DNA from: Lactarius indigo
Lineage: Eukaryota > Basidiomycota > Agaricomycetes > Russulales > Russulaceae
Direction of reading: 5' to 3'
Assembly: GCA_025766275.1 (NCBI GenBank)
Contig: JAFKAC010000002.1
Location: 930,001-994,000, forward strand
DNA length: 64,000 bases
Shown here: positions 22,272-35,530 of the stretch, piece after piece
Layout of the letters: each line of letters begins with the position of its first letter
How positions within the stretch are numbered: position 1 is the first letter of the stretch
The notes under the pieces: generated by a model
What the model saw: the letters and a program-made list of their open reading frames with translations, nothing else
Told to the model about the DNA's origin: nothing
Database searches by the model: none
Program-made: the position numbers and the translations under genes

Positions 22272-23807
22272 ATGGCTGGGTCCTCAGATGTTCCATCCGC
22301 TTCCCTGGACGTCATCAGAGCGTAAGTTCGGTGATACCGCAGTCTCACGATATACTGATCTTTTCAAAGTGCTTCCCCTCTTGTGCGCTTGACCTCGTTC
22401 TGCTGTCTATGCAACTGATATCCCCAACAATGCCTGCAGCTCTTCGGTCCCTTATTCAACTGGACGCTCTACGGCATTCTGTGTGTTCAGATCTGTAAGA
22501 GGCCTGCCCCTCGAAAGCTCAGCTTATTCCTCTCATACACATTCAGACGTATATAGCTACAATTTTCCAATAGATGGACGATCTATAAAATTTACAGGTC
22601 GGTCTTCGACATTACTCGGAAGCTCTGTGAAGTCAAGACGAACTTTGAGCAGCTTATTTCGTCTTTGTACTGGAGACCGCCCAAACTGCGCTGACTGGGG
22701 CCGATATGTACTATTGGTTCATTGGCGGATTTGGCAACGTAGAACGCCTCTCGCATTCCCATTTCGCCCCCATAGACATCGCCATCGTTAACGCAATTAT
22801 CGAGCTCGTCGTTCAAGGGTACTTCTGTTATCGAATTTGGGTGCTGAACAAACGGTCGTTGTGGTTATGTGTTATCATCGCCGTTGTATGTATTCCCGCT
22901 CCTCTCCGTCTTGCATTCTCCGGGCTCCTGACGTTTTCCTGAATGCAGTGTGCAGTGATTCAAGCAGTTGCAGCAATATGGCTGGGCATCACAGTCAGTA
23001 CTATACAGACTTTCACCGAAACCTCTGGTCTTACACAGCATTTAGTCGCTCAAGGTCGGGAAATATGTGCTTTCCAAGGCAGGCCTATATGTATGCCCCC
23101 TCTTTTCTGTCGAAGTGGCTATATCATAGATGATCGCCGTCTTAGTTATGGTCGATACCGAGTGCCTTTGCGGACATTCTGATCGCGGTGGCGATGACGC
23201 TGCAGGTGTGGCATCATATTACCGGGGTCTTTTACTACATTGACCGAGATTCTTTCGGACACTGGCAGCTAAGAAAGGCAAGCAGCGACTTCTCCAACTT
23301 CGTGCTAATTCGTGTAGTACGGCTTACCGTTGAAACAAACGCCCTTACTGGTATCTCTGTCTCGTAATAACTCATACAAACGTGTATCTAACTTTTCTTT
23401 AGCCGCCATGGCCATCACTTCCCTCGTGCTTTATGCTGCCTTTCCCGTAAGCTGTGCCGAGAAATGCCACGATTCATCTTCTGACCTGATCACCTCGTTC
23501 ATAGAATGAGGTATATTATGTGTATATGTACGTTCTCATGGTCCATTGCTATGCACCTTCACTTCATGGCTGACGTGGCAAAAGAACCGCGATTATCGGG
23601 AAACTGTAAGCGACACATCATACACCATGTTCGAGCCAAATCGCTGACAAACGCGCCAGATACTCCAACACCCTCTTAGCGAGCCTCAACAATCGCATCT
23701 ACTTCCGTGACCGCCGGTCATCCGTACATGGCATTAGGTGCCTCCCTCTCGGCTTCCAAGAGGGTTCACGCTACCGTGATAACATCGCCGGGCTCTGCCG
23801 TACCTGA
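22272..23807 (+). CDS. DUF6534-type multi-pass membrane protein (copy 2)
   Basis: Homologue of the minus-strand gene at 1.7-3.4 kb. The start MAGSSDVPSASLDVIRA is followed by a GTAAGT donor at 22322. Later exons read FGPLFNWTLYGILCVQIC (22441-22495), YSYNFPIDGRSIKF, MYYWFIGGFGNVERL (22706-22750), VQGYFCYRIWVLNKRSLW, CAVIQAVAAIWLGITVS (22950-23000), SAFADILIAVAMTLQ (23160-23205), RLTVETNALTG and SLVLYAAFP (23420-23450). The end is YSNTLLASLNNRIYFRDR (23655-23710), the DUF6534 hallmark. The stop at 23807 is the first in that frame; a different last splice could extend it. The region 22575-22700 needs an intron or holds a small lesion, because the expected link between FP and VQTAL is disturbed. 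Function unknown; probably a plasma-membrane or vacuolar protein (inference). Confidence 0.65.
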
Positions 23808-26650
23808 GCCGCAGCCGCAAGAATCAAAGGTGATATCTTCCCGCTTTATTCCATTTCCAGACCGGGGGACCTCGATAATAGTCAAGGTGACGACGCCAGC
23901 ACTAGATGGTCTCTTGTACGTGCAATGTTTCGTCACAATTGTTATTTGGTTCGAACGTTCCTGAACGGCCTGGTATCACTCTAGTCACACCCCAGGAAAA
24001 TTCATACGCTCCCCGAAGATCCTGAGTGGGTGGTAGGCATGTCTCCCCACCCTTATGGCCAAAAAGGATGAGATGCGTGTATGATTTGCATTGCGGCTTG
24101 GACCTGGCTACTTTTAGCGTAAGTTTGCACTGCATCTGCAGTAGATATTATCTTGTTGGGCTCTTGTTGGACAGACTCCACGAATCATAGCATTGGGGAT
24201 AGCGCGTTAACTGTAATCTATCATAGCTCCGCGTAGACAATGAACGCCTCGCCAGGAAATACCTCCCGCGTAGCTAGACTTAGTGCGAGTTCAGTCTGTA
24301 TTTTGAAATTACGATGTTCTACTTTACATTTGATTGGGGTGATTATGTAGTGGTCAAAGTTTTGGCTGATAGTCACCACTAACAGCTATCCCCACAATGT
24401 ATCCCGATTCTTCACCCACCTGAAGCGTATCACAGGGCTGCTATGGATTTTGGAAAAAGGCCCGGGTATGTCTCAGGTATGTCTGTGCTAAACCGCGGTC
24501 AATATGGGAAGCGGGATGAGGTACCGTACTTGCGTTTGAATTCTGGTTGAAGCTTGAAGGTTGCCTCACTTGTCGTCGGGATGACAGTGTCGATGATAGT
24601 TGGTTCTCGCAGTAGCAACACGTCAGTGAGAGCCTACGTGAGAATTCCTGGGACCAACGGCACTCCTTTGACCCCCTCGCGCACGCATACTCCACGAGCC
24701 GATCCCTTGATTCAGTTCATCGCCCTCATTTCGGGATCCCGCAAGGGGATCCTATAACCACGGGCGATCTACGCATCGCTTAGTACGGAATTTTGTCATA
24801 TCGCTACGTAGTGTCGACTAAGTAACTTACACTGCGCAGGACTTGGCGTACTTTTATATACCGCTGCGTATGTCAGAGATACAGCGTCTAAAGGCAGTTG
24901 GAGAGTGTACTATACGTAAGGATGCAGCACCGAGGCGGCATGGTCAGGTCGTGTGACGATCCACGGCACAAAATCAGATTGCATAAGTGCTAACCCCAAC
25001 AGAGCGTAGCGTAAAATTTGACACGATCAGTAGGAGCAGTAGCACCTGGGTTCCCATGGACAGCTCCGGTGCGATCAGTTGGCAAGGCATGGAGGGAGCG
25101 TTGCCGAGTATCATAGGTCATAGATTACCGCTCACCAGCATCATATGCCGTATGTGCGGTTGTTCAATACAGTAACGTGAATCGATCACTTGAACACGCA
25201 CTTAAGCCACAAGTACAACGAGGCACCCGATCTCTCTTACGTTTTTTACTTATTGTCACAGCCATGGTAACTTGCCGTATAATCACCCAATGATGTTTGT
25301 GTTTCTCCTAGCCAAGGGGAGGCCGTTTCCTGCGATCGGATTGAAAAATGGAATTCGTCTGAAAAAGCACCTGCACGCGCCACCCTCTCCTTCTGATTTG
25401 AAGGAACACAAGACACAACCGCAGCCGGGGACGCTCCAATATGATCTGGATACTGCGATTTTGTAAGAATGAGTTTTCTTTCTAGAGTAAAGTGTTGTGT
25501 ATGGAAGATAAACGAAGAGGGCATAGCGGACTTTCAAGCTGTCACGAAATTTCATGCGCAATCAGTACCGCACGCGTCCCGACTTGAAGACTGCGGTTTG
25601 CTCTGCTTCTTCGTTGCCTTTATTCTAAGATAAGACAGAGATCTTGCCGCATGCTCGTCGGATGCAGCCGCGGAGATCTGGTCATCCTCTCGCAAGAACG
25701 AATTCGGACTCGAGAGGGTTTTGCAAAGGCACCATGCTAAGTATGTGATGGTTCATTCAGCGCCGACTCTGTATAATTTGACAGGCAAGACTAACCCTAA
25801 GCGACCATTGGAGTACCTCTGGATGGTATGGAAGGCACTAATGAATCCTTGACGCTTTTGGCCGCTGTCCGTTGTCCAGCTGCTAGCCTGGTACGTTGTT
25901 GAAAGTGTGCTGTAGCTGTTTTCTTCTTCGTGATGAGGTGAAGTGGGGTTGTGTAGATGAAAAGGAAGGAGCGAGGGGGTCAACCAACAGCCAACAGCTT
26001 CCGTGGAGAGGGAGGAGGAAGGTTGTTTGACAGTGTTGACCCCGGGCCGACGACCTGTTCACGACCCACGATACTCCGAGTCCGAGTCGTGCACTTTATT
26101 TTCTTCATTTCCTTCGATGCATTTCCTTTCTCTTGCTGTCATTCATGATCGTGCTCCGCCACGGTCTTGCACGCTCTACCGTGAGCCATGGCAGTGGGAA
26201 AATTTTCCATCCACGCTCCAACCGAGCGGGCGCCGCGCGCCAGGACTGAACCTCGACGCTCCCTTCCGCCTTCCGTGAAAGTCTGCTCTGTTTCCACTCC
26301 GGCCCATCTCGATCCATTGAAGCCTCGCCCTTGTGGCATCGAGGTTGTTTGGAGGCCTCGCGTTGGGATTACGTGTACTTACCCCACCCCTTGCACCTTC
26401 GACAAGAACAGCACAGTTCTTGCCACGCACAATCGGCCCTGGTTCCCAGTCCATGCTTCGAAGGCCTCGACTTTGGTAAACTCGGACACGATGTTTTCAT
26501 CTCCCGCCGCATCATGAGCATCCATCTAAGTTCTTGTGATCACAAGGTCACGGCTCAGCCATATACAGCTGTATTCAAATCACCCTTAACGCGAACCATC
26601 GTCCAAATGCAATGAAACCGTCCCAGTCCCACCAGAGCTATTCATTAGAC
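23808..26650. other. Gene-poor stretch, no gene recognised
   Basis: Only short frames, several of them mirrored on the opposite strand (25246-25561 and 26105-26517), which is typical of chance in GC-balanced sequence. No family motif, tRNA or clear transposon ends seen. Confidence 0.45.
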
Positions 26651-26672
26651 TCAGGGTCTTTCGTACAAACAT

Positions 26673-27165
26673 TTGGCTCATCTCCTCCAGTCAGTGAAGG
26701 TGAGCACGAGTTATCAGAAGGTCAATGTAGACTCGGAGGTGCGTGCGCAGGTGACATATGTATACGATCGTGGGTCTCTGCTCTTCTCTGACGCAGGTAA
26801 CTTCGTTCTTTATAAAAGGGGTCCGAGTTCAGAACTGGTCTGGTCTTCAGGCCCCAGAGGCAACCCCTCCTAGACCCATTTGTTTTGGTTATGAACCACC
26901 CCCCTCAGGTAAGCTTAGACTGGAATATTTCGTCATGCGTTTCGTGATTTCTGACAAATCGCTGCAGCTTGGCAGCCGTGTTCAATGGTGGGACGCAAAG
27001 GGGAAACTGAAGCATGGGTCTGTAAGAGCTATCAACGTATTGAGTGACGTACGTTTTTGGGCAGAATCACTCTCGGCCGATGCTGAAACGCCCTGTGATC
27101 AGAACTCCCGTATTATCGTGATTAAAGTCGAGGACGGACAACCTGCAACAGTAACGCTTCCGTAA
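26673..27165 (+). CDS. Uncharacterised protein fragment with beta-rich segment
   Basis: Two consecutive frames look coding. One contains VNVDSEVRAQVTYVYDRGS. The other reads LGSRVQWWDAKGKLKHGSVR, then INVLSD and IIVIKVEDGQPATVTLP, with a GT donor straight after (27162). The second has the alternating hydrophobic pattern and WDxKGxxxxGxV spacing of a small beta-barrel (Tudor/SH3-like) domain, which is an inference from pattern only. No start or full gene could be assembled. Confidence 0.3.
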
Positions 27166-29370
27166 GTGACACCACCCTGATCATCTAACCGGAATTTAAT
27201 TTTCGAGTGCGTCATTCCAGAATAGATCATGTACAACTGGCGGGATAACTCTCGCGAAGCCACAACCGTCCCATCATTTCCGAAATGCGGCGTGGTCTTA
27301 CTTCCACGGACAGGTGTATCAACTATATGGATGGATCAACATGTATCGTACTCGCATTCGGATCGTGGACTCGGACAGTTACGATTTCGGACCTTACTAT
27401 TTATTTTTTTCGGACTCACGTACTAGATTGTTTTCACTTGTATCACATCTCAATAGACGCGTTTGTAACATGACCCATTCATGGCATAATTCTAGTTCAG
27501 TTCGAATGACGTGCGAGGGTGCCGAGAATGATGACGTCAACGCTTGTAGGATGGGCCATGACTACAATGGACGAGGCCTTGGACGAGGCAATTTGGAAAA
27601 GTGGCGAGGTACGTGCACGCCAGATGCCATCTGGAAAAAGCAATCCGATTCTCCATGGACATTGACGGTGCCCGAAGACAGGTCTAGAATCTCAGTCATG
27701 GCGAAGAGGTGGCATTTATTTGGGGTTGCAACGCCACGGGGATAAGGCGTAAATGGGTGTGACCCACAGACTATGTCCAGTTGGACGCTAGTGCCGTTAA
27801 CGCCACGATTCTCCGAAGTCACCTAACTTTGAAATATGGGGAAATCCGGCAACTTAATATGGCAGCTACGCTCGGGATCACGGATTCGCCGAAAAATAAA
27901 ATAAGAGTCCATGAATATGAGCCGTCACACGACGGAAGTTTTCAAGAGGCATTGACGGTGTGTACAGTCACCGGGAGGCACGCTTCATCGTTGTATGACC
28001 CGCGGTTCGATACTGATATCTGATGAGACCGAAATGAATGGCGAGTAGATCTACGTGACCGCGGTTCGCGCCACGCAAGGCGCCACGAGTAAGACGAGAA
28101 ACAACGATTGGCAAGGATCGCCAAAGTCTAGCAGATCCCGGCAATCCTCGCCAAGGCAATGTATCCCAATGGTGCCTCGCAGGATCCTCGACCCACGCCA
28201 CGACGGTCCAGCTCCATCGGCTTGGGAATTGCCGGGAATGGACAGAGTGCGTGTTAATCTCGAACATTACGACAGTCACTACGGCATGATCATGATTCAT
28301 GAAACTGCGGCTGCGGCTTACGAGAGGTAACCGGTAACCGAGGGCAATCAACAGGACCGATCTAGACACGGGTGCACACCTGTAACCCTAAGCGCGGCCG
28401 AGTGAGCCTGAGAGCGGATTCGTGCCAGTGGCTGCAATAGATGTCCTAATTACGAAAATTATCTACATCTTCCACTGGCACGTGTTCCTCATCTCCGTCG
28501 ACATCTACCTGATGGTTGCCTTGCAGGAACCACGATGATAGCGTTCTTGATAATGCCAAGGAATTGGACATTGGTTATATATCTCACCTTTGGAAGTCGG
28601 GTTAACGTCTCTACTTCCTTAAGCCAGGATCCCCGCCCTCCTTTCTCTCTTTGCGGAAATCGTATCTTCAAACAGAGACAGGGGAGAGCGGAGATCTCGG
28701 TGAATCTCATCGAACTTTTTCGATCTGTCCTCTGGTTCCTCTGAGGTCCGCTTTCGAAGTGACTTGGATGAATGCGACCTCCGTGCATCAGATATTGCTC
28801 CCACTCACCAGTTCCCAGCGCTACTTACTACACCTACATTTCAAGTCCAGAGTTACCTCCGATCGCCACGGCAGCGCTAAGGGATTACATTCTAGGAAGC
28901 ATGTGTGTGGGTGAAAGATGCAACTGTAGACGATTCTACTATCTGCGGCTCCATCACTGGGTACATGAGTTGCGACACTCCAGTAAGCACGACTTCCATG
29001 TGTATCTCCTTAGAAACTCACCTATAACGCCACGCTCAGGGTCTGCTAGCAAATAGACACCCCATTGCTGCGGAGGAGTCAAAGGCCTGCTGCTTATTAT
29101 TCTCCCATTGCTACCTCGTTTTGCCCGCATGCTCCTAGACGCCGGCGTGTTCGGCGGACGGTATACGAAGCTTGTTTGGCAGAATGTCCGTTGTTTATGC
29201 GAGGAACGGAGTTCCAGTCAAATATCAACACCGAGATTGTCGACTTGGCCTATTTCTCGAGCTGAAGTCAGGCTGACACAGGCCATCGAGACGAGTTTCT
29301 TTAGTCCCTTTAATCCCAAAGGAGAGCACTCTCAACGCAGACCTAGCAGGTCCAGAAGTAGAAATGGCAC
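27166..29370. other. Scattered coding-like peptides, no gene assembled
   Basis: Isolated stretches look conserved in composition, such as MDRVRVNLEHYDSHYGM (about 28240-28290, followed by a GTAACC donor-like site) and SPELPPIATAALRDYILG (about 28850-28900). No continuous gene or family could be supported. Probably a graveyard of decayed genes. Confidence 0.35.
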
Positions 29371-29374
29371 AGAT

Positions 29375-29463
29375 GGAAGGTGCTTCGCGGTAACATACAC
29401 CGTTGTTGACACCCCAGACGACCGTCTAACAGAAGAATTCATGCTAGATAGTACACTCAAGTG
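29375..29463 (+). pseudogene. Possible RdRP 3' fragment
   Basis: A plus-strand peptide, CFAVTYTVVDTPDDRLTEE, aligns with the conserved C-terminal segment CVTHTLVDTPDVRLKEEE of the four RdRP genes at 43.9-63.9 kb. Ten or more identities fall in a row of about seventeen positions. It is preceded by a variable Ser/Arg linker, as in the RdRPs, and stops soon after. No polymerase core was found upstream, so this would be a relic of a more distant RdRP, or chance. Confidence 0.3.
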
Positions 29464-29539
29464 ACTCGCGCTTACCCGTAGGTGCGAATAGCCTATCCCG
29501 CGCGGGATTGCACGTCGGGCCTTGAGACACGGATAGTTT

Positions 29540-31930
29540 GAAATTGTGTGGAGATTGTCTCGTGGAGACGAACAAGGAACCGTGAGAAGAGCTGTCTTGG
29601 AATGCGCGGGTGGTGTACAGATTGGCGCAGAACTACCGAAACAAATCCTTCATCAAGGTCTTCTCACGTGTTGCGCTGGGTTTCGTTCTGGATTTCTGAA
29701 AACGCCCCTGCGCTGTTGGAGCCCCATGCGGCCTGTTTGTGCGTACAGTTGATCGTTGGGGGAATTGGAACTCGGACTGAGCTGGTCATAGAGAAGAGTG
29801 CCACGGGCGTGGTACGAGTGATGGAATATACATGATACGTTGGTTGGGCAACAGCAGCGGGGGTATTCCTTTGGGCGATGCGGCGCCTTCGGCGAAGTGT
29901 TCCTAACGTCTGTCGGTACCAAAAAAGGAGAATTCGATACTCTGTCGCTCGTAGCTGCCGTTTCTTGGATGAATAATGGTGAGAGGCTGAGCTGGACATG
30001 ATCAAAGCTACCATTGGCCGCTGATTACCCTCGAGAGGGAGCCGTCGCTGAAGAGGCGCTTGAAACACATTGCTCAGGCGGCATACATCGTGAGGGAGTG
30101 ACACGCCGCGTTTCAGAAGCGTATCGAAGAACATACCCGGCCCACCCCAAACCTTACCCATCAATGCATTCATGAACAAGACAGCCTTTATGATCGAAAC
30201 GAGGTGAGACGGCGGTAAGTGTGATACCAGTAATGGCGGCTCCTTGTTTATTCTGGGCGCGTCACTCACCTTTTACGATACGATGTTTTCTAAGGCATTG
30301 ACCATAAGATCGGTGTTTCAGACCGGCATTCTGGCCAGCGGGTCGTTGACTTGGGTCATGGAACGCGTGGTAGTATGCACTCAAGTGGCAATAGTCCGAG
30401 AGGAGAGTGTTCGGAAAGTCCCGCAGGGCGACAGTAAGCATCTGGGCAGAGTGAATGACGATACGCAGACGAACTATCCCTGAGAGGCTGACCCAACGGT
30501 AACGGTGCAATGACTGCGAACGGACTCAGGCCGCTACACCAAGGAACTGCGCGGTCCCCACGCTCGACTGTAATCAGGAATTTAGAACGAAAAATGAGGG
30601 AGGAGTACTACTAGTACGGCATATCTAACGCTGGGCGGAAAATTGCGTATGGAAAACCCATGCGAAAATATTTCTTCTAGGTGCTTTGTTGGTCCAATAG
30701 TAGGCAGTGGAGAGCCTGAGCCTGAGGACTTGGAGCGCGGTTGATATCCGCAGCAAAACTCTCCCACGTATCAAGCCACGTATAGAAAAACGAACTCGTA
30801 CTCAGTTGAATTCGCCTAGCTACCATGACACTATTATTTGGCGGCGGATTACTCACAGCATCATAAATCCAAAGACTCGGACATGGAGAAGCGAGTATGA
30901 GAGTGCCAATGCAGCCCGGCTGACCCCGGTGTCGGGCCGGGTTGTCGCCGACCTCGAGATGCGAAGTGCCACGATCGGTCGCGCGGGCCTCCGCGCGGCG
31001 CAGAGCAGAGCGTCGCATAAGCGTCTGCTGGGTTAGGGGATACGTAACTCAGGAGCTGCTACTGCCGCGCGCAAGTGCAGCACGCTTGGGAACACGAAGA
31101 GTGGGCTGCTTCGGTTTGGCGGCGATGATTGGCGGCGCAATGGGTCGTGCACGTTTCCACGAGGTAAGATTCTTTGCGGGCTTGATCGAGTTGTCCGGAA
31201 ATGCGCAGCGCTCGAGTATATAAAGGTATGCGAGTGCAGCACGTTCGGGAACGGAGAGCGGGTGTGCACCGAGTTTTGCGGGTCCGAAGCCGGGATACTC
31301 TTCTCTATTTGGTTGCTGTAGATACAAGATATATGTTTGAATATTAGCGATAGGGGTCCAGGGCCAGATAAGGAGGTAACCAAGCGAGGTTGCAAAACCA
31401 CTGGCGTTGTATCGCAAGAAAGGCCGAAAGGTGAAACCCAGCGCACCGAAAAGGCTCCGCAAGCCGGCTGAGTGATGCTAAGGTCACTGGCATGGAACGT
31501 ACAGATAATATACAATATGAGGATTCACCGGCACAGACCCACGTCGTTCGCATCAACGGAACTAGTAGCGGACTCACGCTACAGTGATAGTGCTCGGCGC
31601 TCCAAGACAGATCCCACGCCTTGGAAAGTGGATCCGGTGGGAGCTCGCTACTATCACTGGCCTAGCAAGTGCCTCAATGCCGCTTTACACTTCCAGCCAC
31701 CACCACCCAGCTCAGATACTAGTAGAGGATTTGGTAATCCGGGCTACAAGGGAGAAAAGACAGCAAGACGACACTGCAAAAAAAATCAATCGGGGTTAGG
31801 CCCGCCTCCCAGGCGCTCTCCAAGCAAGTCTCCCAGTGACAATTTCAGATATGACAATGTAGAAAGCAGAACCCTTGCATCGCATGCATCTCCACCTACA
31901 CATTGCAAAGGACAATCCGATACCTCCGTT
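29540..31930 (-). repeat. Diverged flank of the P450 duplication (block X relatives)
   Basis: Parts of this stretch resemble 35820-37100 in the same orientation. The pair 30115-30150 and 35900-35935 share a GAAGCGTATCGAAGAACATAC-like core. The pair 30330-30370 and 36110-36165 share GGGTCGTTG, GG(T/A)TCAT and GAACGCGTGGTA-like words. The pair 31045-31105 and 36875-36925 share GCGCGCAAGTGCAGCACGCTT-like words. The region lies 3' of P450 copy 2 exactly as 35.8-37.3 kb lies 3' of copy 3. No gene can be read through it with confidence; minus-strand frames such as 31049-31462 and 30677-31018 are unassigned. Confidence 0.45.
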
Positions 31931-31934
31931 GAGT

Positions 31935-34180
31935 TCACTCTTCTAAAGACTTCACCACAAGTCCCATCCATACCTCTCGTCGGCTCTCCAACGTAGGCCT
32001 CATTAGACCACCTGGCTTGCGGTAGATACGAGTCTTGTCTGTTTGAGGAGGGAGGGAAAATTCAAAATTCTCGAGCAGTGTGATGATAATGGTCTGCATC
32101 TCGAGAATTCTATGGGGGACACTCATGGGGAAGAAACCCTATCTGAAGAAAATGGCGACAAAGAGGACTCACGCGAATCGCCACCCGATACACGCACCTG
32201 GACCGCCCGCTACGATGCAAATAGCTCAGAACATAAACGGATACAGAAGGGGGTGGTACTCACAGAATGTCAACCTGCGTTACAGGACCGTTATTGAAAC
32301 AACTCGAGAGAGGCGGATAATACTCACAGATTACTGAAGACACCAATGGTATTTGAATGTTTTGATTTATCAATGTTCAAGAAACGCTCCGGCATGAACT
32401 CATTTGCGTCCGTGCCCCAGATCTCCGGAAGACTGAAGTCGTGAGTGCAACTGCCACCTTGTTGCCAAGGGTGTCTCACCGATTGTACACGCCAATAGAA
32501 ACGTCAACTAGCGTCCCTTTCCTGACGGGAATCGAAGAGACTTGTTCGCCCGATTTCGTGACTATTGGAGATGATAATGGAATCACGTCATCCTGTGTAG
32601 CTTCCCTAGTCATCGTATAAAGTATGGGATGTAATCTCAGCGCCTCCTATTTTACAAAGGGACACCTTAGCGATGAGAAGGTGACAACAATCGCGGTGAA
32701 ATACCTTGAGAGTTGCCAGGGTGTATGCCATGCCCTCGAGATCCGTCGCCGATAGTTCCTCGCCGCATTTTTTTGCACGTACCGCCGCGATCTCCGCTCG
32801 AACGCGCTCTTGACATTCAGTGTTTCTCGAAATTTCAAAGAGATACCACGCTAAGGCGTTCGCGGTTGTGTCATGTCCAGCAAAGAGGAGAGTACTACGG
32901 TCGATTAGTAAGTAGATCACCCGGCAGGTGGCTGCGTCCAACGCACGCGATCTGGTCAATCAGTTCACTGTCGGATAACCTGCCCTTGGGATCCTCAGAT
33001 GCATTTGCTCGTAGCAGCACGCTCATGACATCTTTCCCATCACCTTCGATTATGCTCTTCTCGACAATTTCCCGAGAGAAGTTGCGTATGAACATTGAAT
33101 ACCTCCGAAACCGGCGGTATCGGGATGTAGGTAGGTACCGGATAAGGTCGAATAACAGCTCTGGAATGTAGTACCAGAGCATCCTGATAACGGCTTCGTA
33201 TTGTGGGGGAGTTCTGGTGCTTCAGTGGCACAGAGTCAACCTGAAAGTGTACGAGTCTTGACAACCATGACTCACAACAAGCCCTCGTTCTGTTCGCGCA
33301 ACGGATTTTCGAGGCCGTCGAGGGATCCAAACTGGAAACCAAAACCGACTGAGAGAACAATGAGGGTCGTGGCACTGCGAGCGTAAGAACTGGCATACCT
33401 TCTCCGATGACGTCGAGCGTCGTACGCGACAGCCACTCAATCACGTTAACGAGTTGACCAGAAGGCTCGGCGGCAACCACTCCTTCCTTCAATATCTGGG
33501 CAAGCTATTGACCGGTATTAGCCCGAAGACTATTCGGCGCAACACACATTAAACCTTTGATGCCGAATTCTGGAACATCGGTAGGAGAGCTCTCATTTGC
33601 GGCGCCGAGAATGCTGGATTCATGATCTCCCGCTGACGTCGATGTGTTTCACCTTAAGAAACCCCGTTGGCCCGAGTAGAGCTGTAGTTATTAAGGAAAA
33701 TCACGAACCGGTAGCCCACGTGAGGCCTCTGCCAGATGTCATTTCGATCAACTTTTGGACGTCCTTTCGCCTGTCGAAGTGATATCCAGGAACATGAAGA
33801 ATGTACCGCAATGCCTTTGGGTCAGCCACCACCAGGCGGTCTTTCTGCGATTACTCTCAGATGAGCGAGGGACAACATTGAATCGAGTGGTGACTCACGC
33901 CGAGGCATCCGTGCTGTCGCCAGACATTGCCATATTCACGCGCCCATTTGAACTCGCAACCCCCCGCTTCCTTCTGGTAAAGAACCTCAGTATCATTTCC
34001 TGCACTACGGGTGAGCCTAAAACATCAAGGAGGAGAGATCTATGATCCACCATATAGAAAAGAGAACGAATCGGGTCCTCGAAGCTCTCTCAGGAAGTCG
34101 TTCCGCCAGCGGTAATACGCACGGGCAAGGAATGCAGAGACGATAACAAGGGGAAGTAGAGTAGTGATTTGGTTGCCCAT
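31935..34180 (-). CDS. Cytochrome P450 monooxygenase (copy 2)
   Basis: Paralogue of the gene at 6.0 kb with the same exon plan. It starts at 34180 (MGNQITTLLPLVIVSAFLA anchor, then LRGPDS). Later motifs are VWRQHGCLG, THRRQREIMNPAFSAPQM (near 33600), WLSRTTLDVIGE, the I-helix AGHDTT (near 32870), the K-helix EALRLHP (near 32640), EFMPERFLN (near 32390) and the C-terminus GLVVKSLEE ending at 31935. Exon joints I checked keep frame. The haem loop reads FSGGPGACIGWRF, so the usual Arg two residues before the Cys is Gly, unlike copy 1 (FSGGARGCIG). That may alter haem binding or be tolerated. The Cys ligand is present. Substrate unknown. Confidence 0.8.
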
Positions 34181-34449
34181 TGGGCGTCTGCTGGCTTTCC
34201 TTCGTATGCGCCCCCCTTTATAATTGGATCTCCGGAATATAATTTATTTTAAAACGGAACACGAATCGGAGGATACTAAAACGTACGGCAGAAATGTCAC
34301 CTGTTGCAGTTGGCGCGGACAGAAGTCTCCGAGAAACAGAGCTTCCATCACGAGAGAACATAAATAGCACCAAGGGGGCACGATTCCCAGGGAATGGCTG
34401 AGGGCTCTTACCTGTCGCAGGGAAAGAAAAACATAAGAAACAATTAGCG

Positions 34450-35530
34450 TGCTCCCGTTTTTCCTTTGAAGTGTCTCAGTGTCATGAGCCCACTCAATAT
34501 AGGTACGCTGTTATGGGAAGAGGGATGCAGCGTGCGCAGCCGGCAGAAGGCCTATAACTGGTCGATGCACAAATATCCCTGGCGAATAAGAAAGCCCCTG
34601 TCTTCTGTTCGTTATCCCGCCATCGATATATCTAGGATGATCACAACGAGAACACTTTTGATGTCGTTTTGAAGGGGAGGTGATTCGCGAGGTATCAAAG
34701 GCTCAAGAATGATCTGGTTGTCATCGAAGTCTTTGGATGCTAGTGGGTTTCTCATGAGTCCACGACAGGGAACAGTCCGAACATAAAACTACAAAGCACT
34801 CCGAGTTCTACCATAATTGGCGCTGCTGTGACGTTGTGATGTGTGGAACGACCTGGAGGAAGCTATTGCTATTTTCGTTGGTTAGTAACGTGACTGGTTT
34901 ACGGAAAGAATATAACGCGATTCACATACAACATCCGTATACTCGTACCGCATAGCCGTAAAACTTGAAGTGATGTCCGGTGGATTTATGGCCTTTGAAA
35001 GGCTTCGATGTCGTACGTGAATTCAATCTCCATCAGTTTCGTGAATGATCACCGCCAGATTTTTCGCCACTTTATTCGCGTTCCATTGTTCGTCAGTGTC
35101 TCTGACCTTTGAAGGAGGAGCTCCTTTTCCTGGAAACCTGAGAGTGGAGAGAGATACATCCCCGTGCATTGGACATGGTGGGTGGCATCCTTGAATAGAC
35201 CGCGAGTGCACGACGGAATTTTGGATGCCGAAAAAGCGGACGGGGACATCGTGGTGCATGGTGACCTCCACTTTCCGCCTGACAGACCGAGTTTCCCTAG
35301 GGTGTGTATCACCCTAAGAGAATCGATGGTTCTGGGTGCTTTAGACTGTGACGAGTTTTATTGCGTGAAAGTCAGCTTCAAGTTGCTGCTGGGCGAAGCG
35401 GTGAAGAAAGTCGAACATGTTGACTGTCAATATTACGTAATTGGAAATGGCTTGTCTCCGCCACCCTGGGCTGTTGTTGCATTTTGTCCCTCTTTGCTCA
35501 GGCGATTTTACTTTACCGACGGAAGGAGGT
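34450..35530 (-). repeat. Block X, copy 2 (upstream of P450 copy 2)
   Basis: Related to 4880-5570 (inverted), 35820-37100 and 39700-41000. Shared words include GGTATCAAAGGCTCAAGAATG near 34700, with AGGTTTCAAAGACTCAAGAATG near 36355, and GTGAGTCCACGACAGGGAAC-like elements at 34755, 36430 and 40005. CCTTGAATAGACCGCG near 35190 matches CCTTGAATAAACCGCG near 40540. Minus-strand peptides around FDDNQIILEPLIPRE recur in the copies. No full gene can be built. Confidence 0.5.

Noticed and set aside
27478..27580. Asp-rich peptide in the gene-poor region considered as an RdRP active site
   Set aside because: No GGDLDGD motif or flanking polymerase motifs are present.
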